Shown here: positions 32,700-33,285 of the stretch, piece after piece
Layout of the letters: each line of letters begins with the position of its first letter
Position numbering within the stretch: position 1 is the first letter of the stretch
Assembly (NCBI GenBank): GCA_023143095.1
Contig: JAGLIF010000001.1
Coordinates: forward strand, 1-33,285
Origin: Candidatus Altimarinota bacterium
Lineage (GTDB): Bacteria > Patescibacteriota > Gracilibacteria > UBA4473
DNA length: 33,285 nucleotides
Direction: 5' to 3'
Position numbers and translations under genes: made by a program
Notes under the pieces: model-generated
What the model was told of the DNA's origin: nothing
What the model saw: the letters and a program-made list of their open reading frames with translations, nothing else
Database searches by the model: none

Positions 32700-33285
32700 T
32701 TATTCAGAATTTTTGTTTTTTTGATGATGCTTATGTTTTTTTTTGTTGTGATTTTCATGTTTCTCTTCTTTTTCTTCTTTCTGAAAATTAGCGGTAAGCA
32801 TTTCAATTTCTTGAAGCATTTTATGAAATTCAGCCTTTTTTGTCTTCAATAATTCTTTTTCTTCTTTGATTTCATTTTGTAATCCTTTGATCTGGTCTTC
32901 GTAGTCGGTAATATTGGTCTTATGTAAAGCAACAAAATTTTCAATTTCACCTTTGATTAGACTCAAAGAAGCAAGTGGATCTTGATTATCAGTTTGTGTT
33001 GAAGAATCTTCTTCAACTTCTTGAGTTGTTTCTTCTACCTCTGTGTTATCAGAATCGAAAGAATGAATTTCTGTTTTAGTGTCATCTTCAATTAATTCAG
33101 GTGCAACAGCTGTATTATCGTCAGAAGCAAAAGGATCTATCTCATCAACAGCAGCAAGAGGTGCTGTGTCTGTTACGGGAGCAACTTCTTTAACTGTTGA
33201 AGCGTTAGTGTTATCTGCAAAAGGATTACTAGCAGCTTGTGTTGCTTCTTCATTAGGTATTTCAGGTATTTTTTCAACAACAGGT
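32700..33285 (-). CDS. acidic coiled-coil protein, 5' end outside the window
   Basis: The frame is open from the right edge to a TAA at 32700-32702; at least 194 residues are present and the start is not in the window. The visible N-terminal part is low-complexity and acidic, with spaced NPFADN, DPFASDD and DPLASL units. A coiled coil follows (NEIKEEKELLKTKKAEFHKM), then a His/Lys-rich tail (KKKHKHHQKNKNSE) that could bind metal or nucleic acid. No family is recognised. It converges on HU and shares its terminator. Confidence 0.72.
   Translation of the reverse strand, partial: PVVEKIPEIPNEEATQAASNPFADNTNASTVKEVAPVTDTAPLAAVDEIDPFASDDNTAVAPELIEDDTKTEIHSFDSDNTEVEETTQEVEEDSSTQTDNQDPLASLSLIKGEIENFVALHKTNITDYEDQIKGLQNEIKEEKELLKTKKAEFHKMLQEIEMLTANFQKEEKEEKHENHNKKKHKHHQKNKNSE

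Overview
The window is an AT-rich bacterial chromosome segment read with the standard bacterial code: TAA, TAG and TGA all end recognisable genes, and no conserved gene has an internal TGA. Nearly all genes start on ATG preceded by A/T tracts rather than a Shine-Dalgarno sequence. Several intergenic palindromes resemble those common in Patescibacteria/CPR genomes, and many open frames are unfamiliar. I infer an uncultivated Patescibacteria-type genome, perhaps near Peregrinibacteria/Gracilibacteria. This is judged by eye and is not proven.

Layout. 1-6.2 kb: a large alpha-2-macroglobulin-type lipoprotein with an intact thioester motif, then a small unknown gene. 6.2-6.7 kb: a tRNA-Gly(TCC) gene with encoded CCA, a promoter and a MITE-like element. 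6.7-9.3 kb: tsaC (tRNA t6A), a COG2426 membrane protein, and an rsmH-ftsL pair that is all that is seen of a division cluster. 9.3-18.2 kb: every enzyme of the MEP isoprenoid pathway. A six-gene leftward operon (ispH, a BT1-family transporter, ispG, dxr, a fused ispDF, ispE) faces a rightward dxs across a short divergent promoter region carrying the palindrome AAGGTCGACCTT.

18.2-19.2 kb: about 980 bases without a recognised gene. The stretch is rich in strong, partly nested inverted repeats and has a near-consensus promoter. It may encode one or two structured RNAs and holds two overlapping short ORFs. 19.2-21.9 kb: an unknown two-gene operon whose large product has VKVEP repeats and a LysM-like segment. 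22-25 kb: leftward secD-secF, where SecD carries an inserted parvulin (PpiC) domain. 25.2-27.3 kb: ligA, with unusual substitutions in its NAD-binding Ia domain. 27.4-31.7 kb: a short unlisted gene and a second unknown operon with two large related acidic proteins and a small protein resembling the one at 19.2 kb. The two unknown operons share an almost identical promoter. 31.7-33.3 kb: an RNHCP zinc protein, an HU gene with its own promoter and terminator, and the 3' part of an acidic coiled-coil protein running off the right edge.

The most notable items are the complete MEP cluster with an embedded transporter, the SecD-parvulin fusion, the structured 18.2-19.1 kb region, the duplicated unknown operons, the GTCGAC-centred site shared by the MEP and HU promoters, and the dispersed TTAAGGAAACACTG repeat family.
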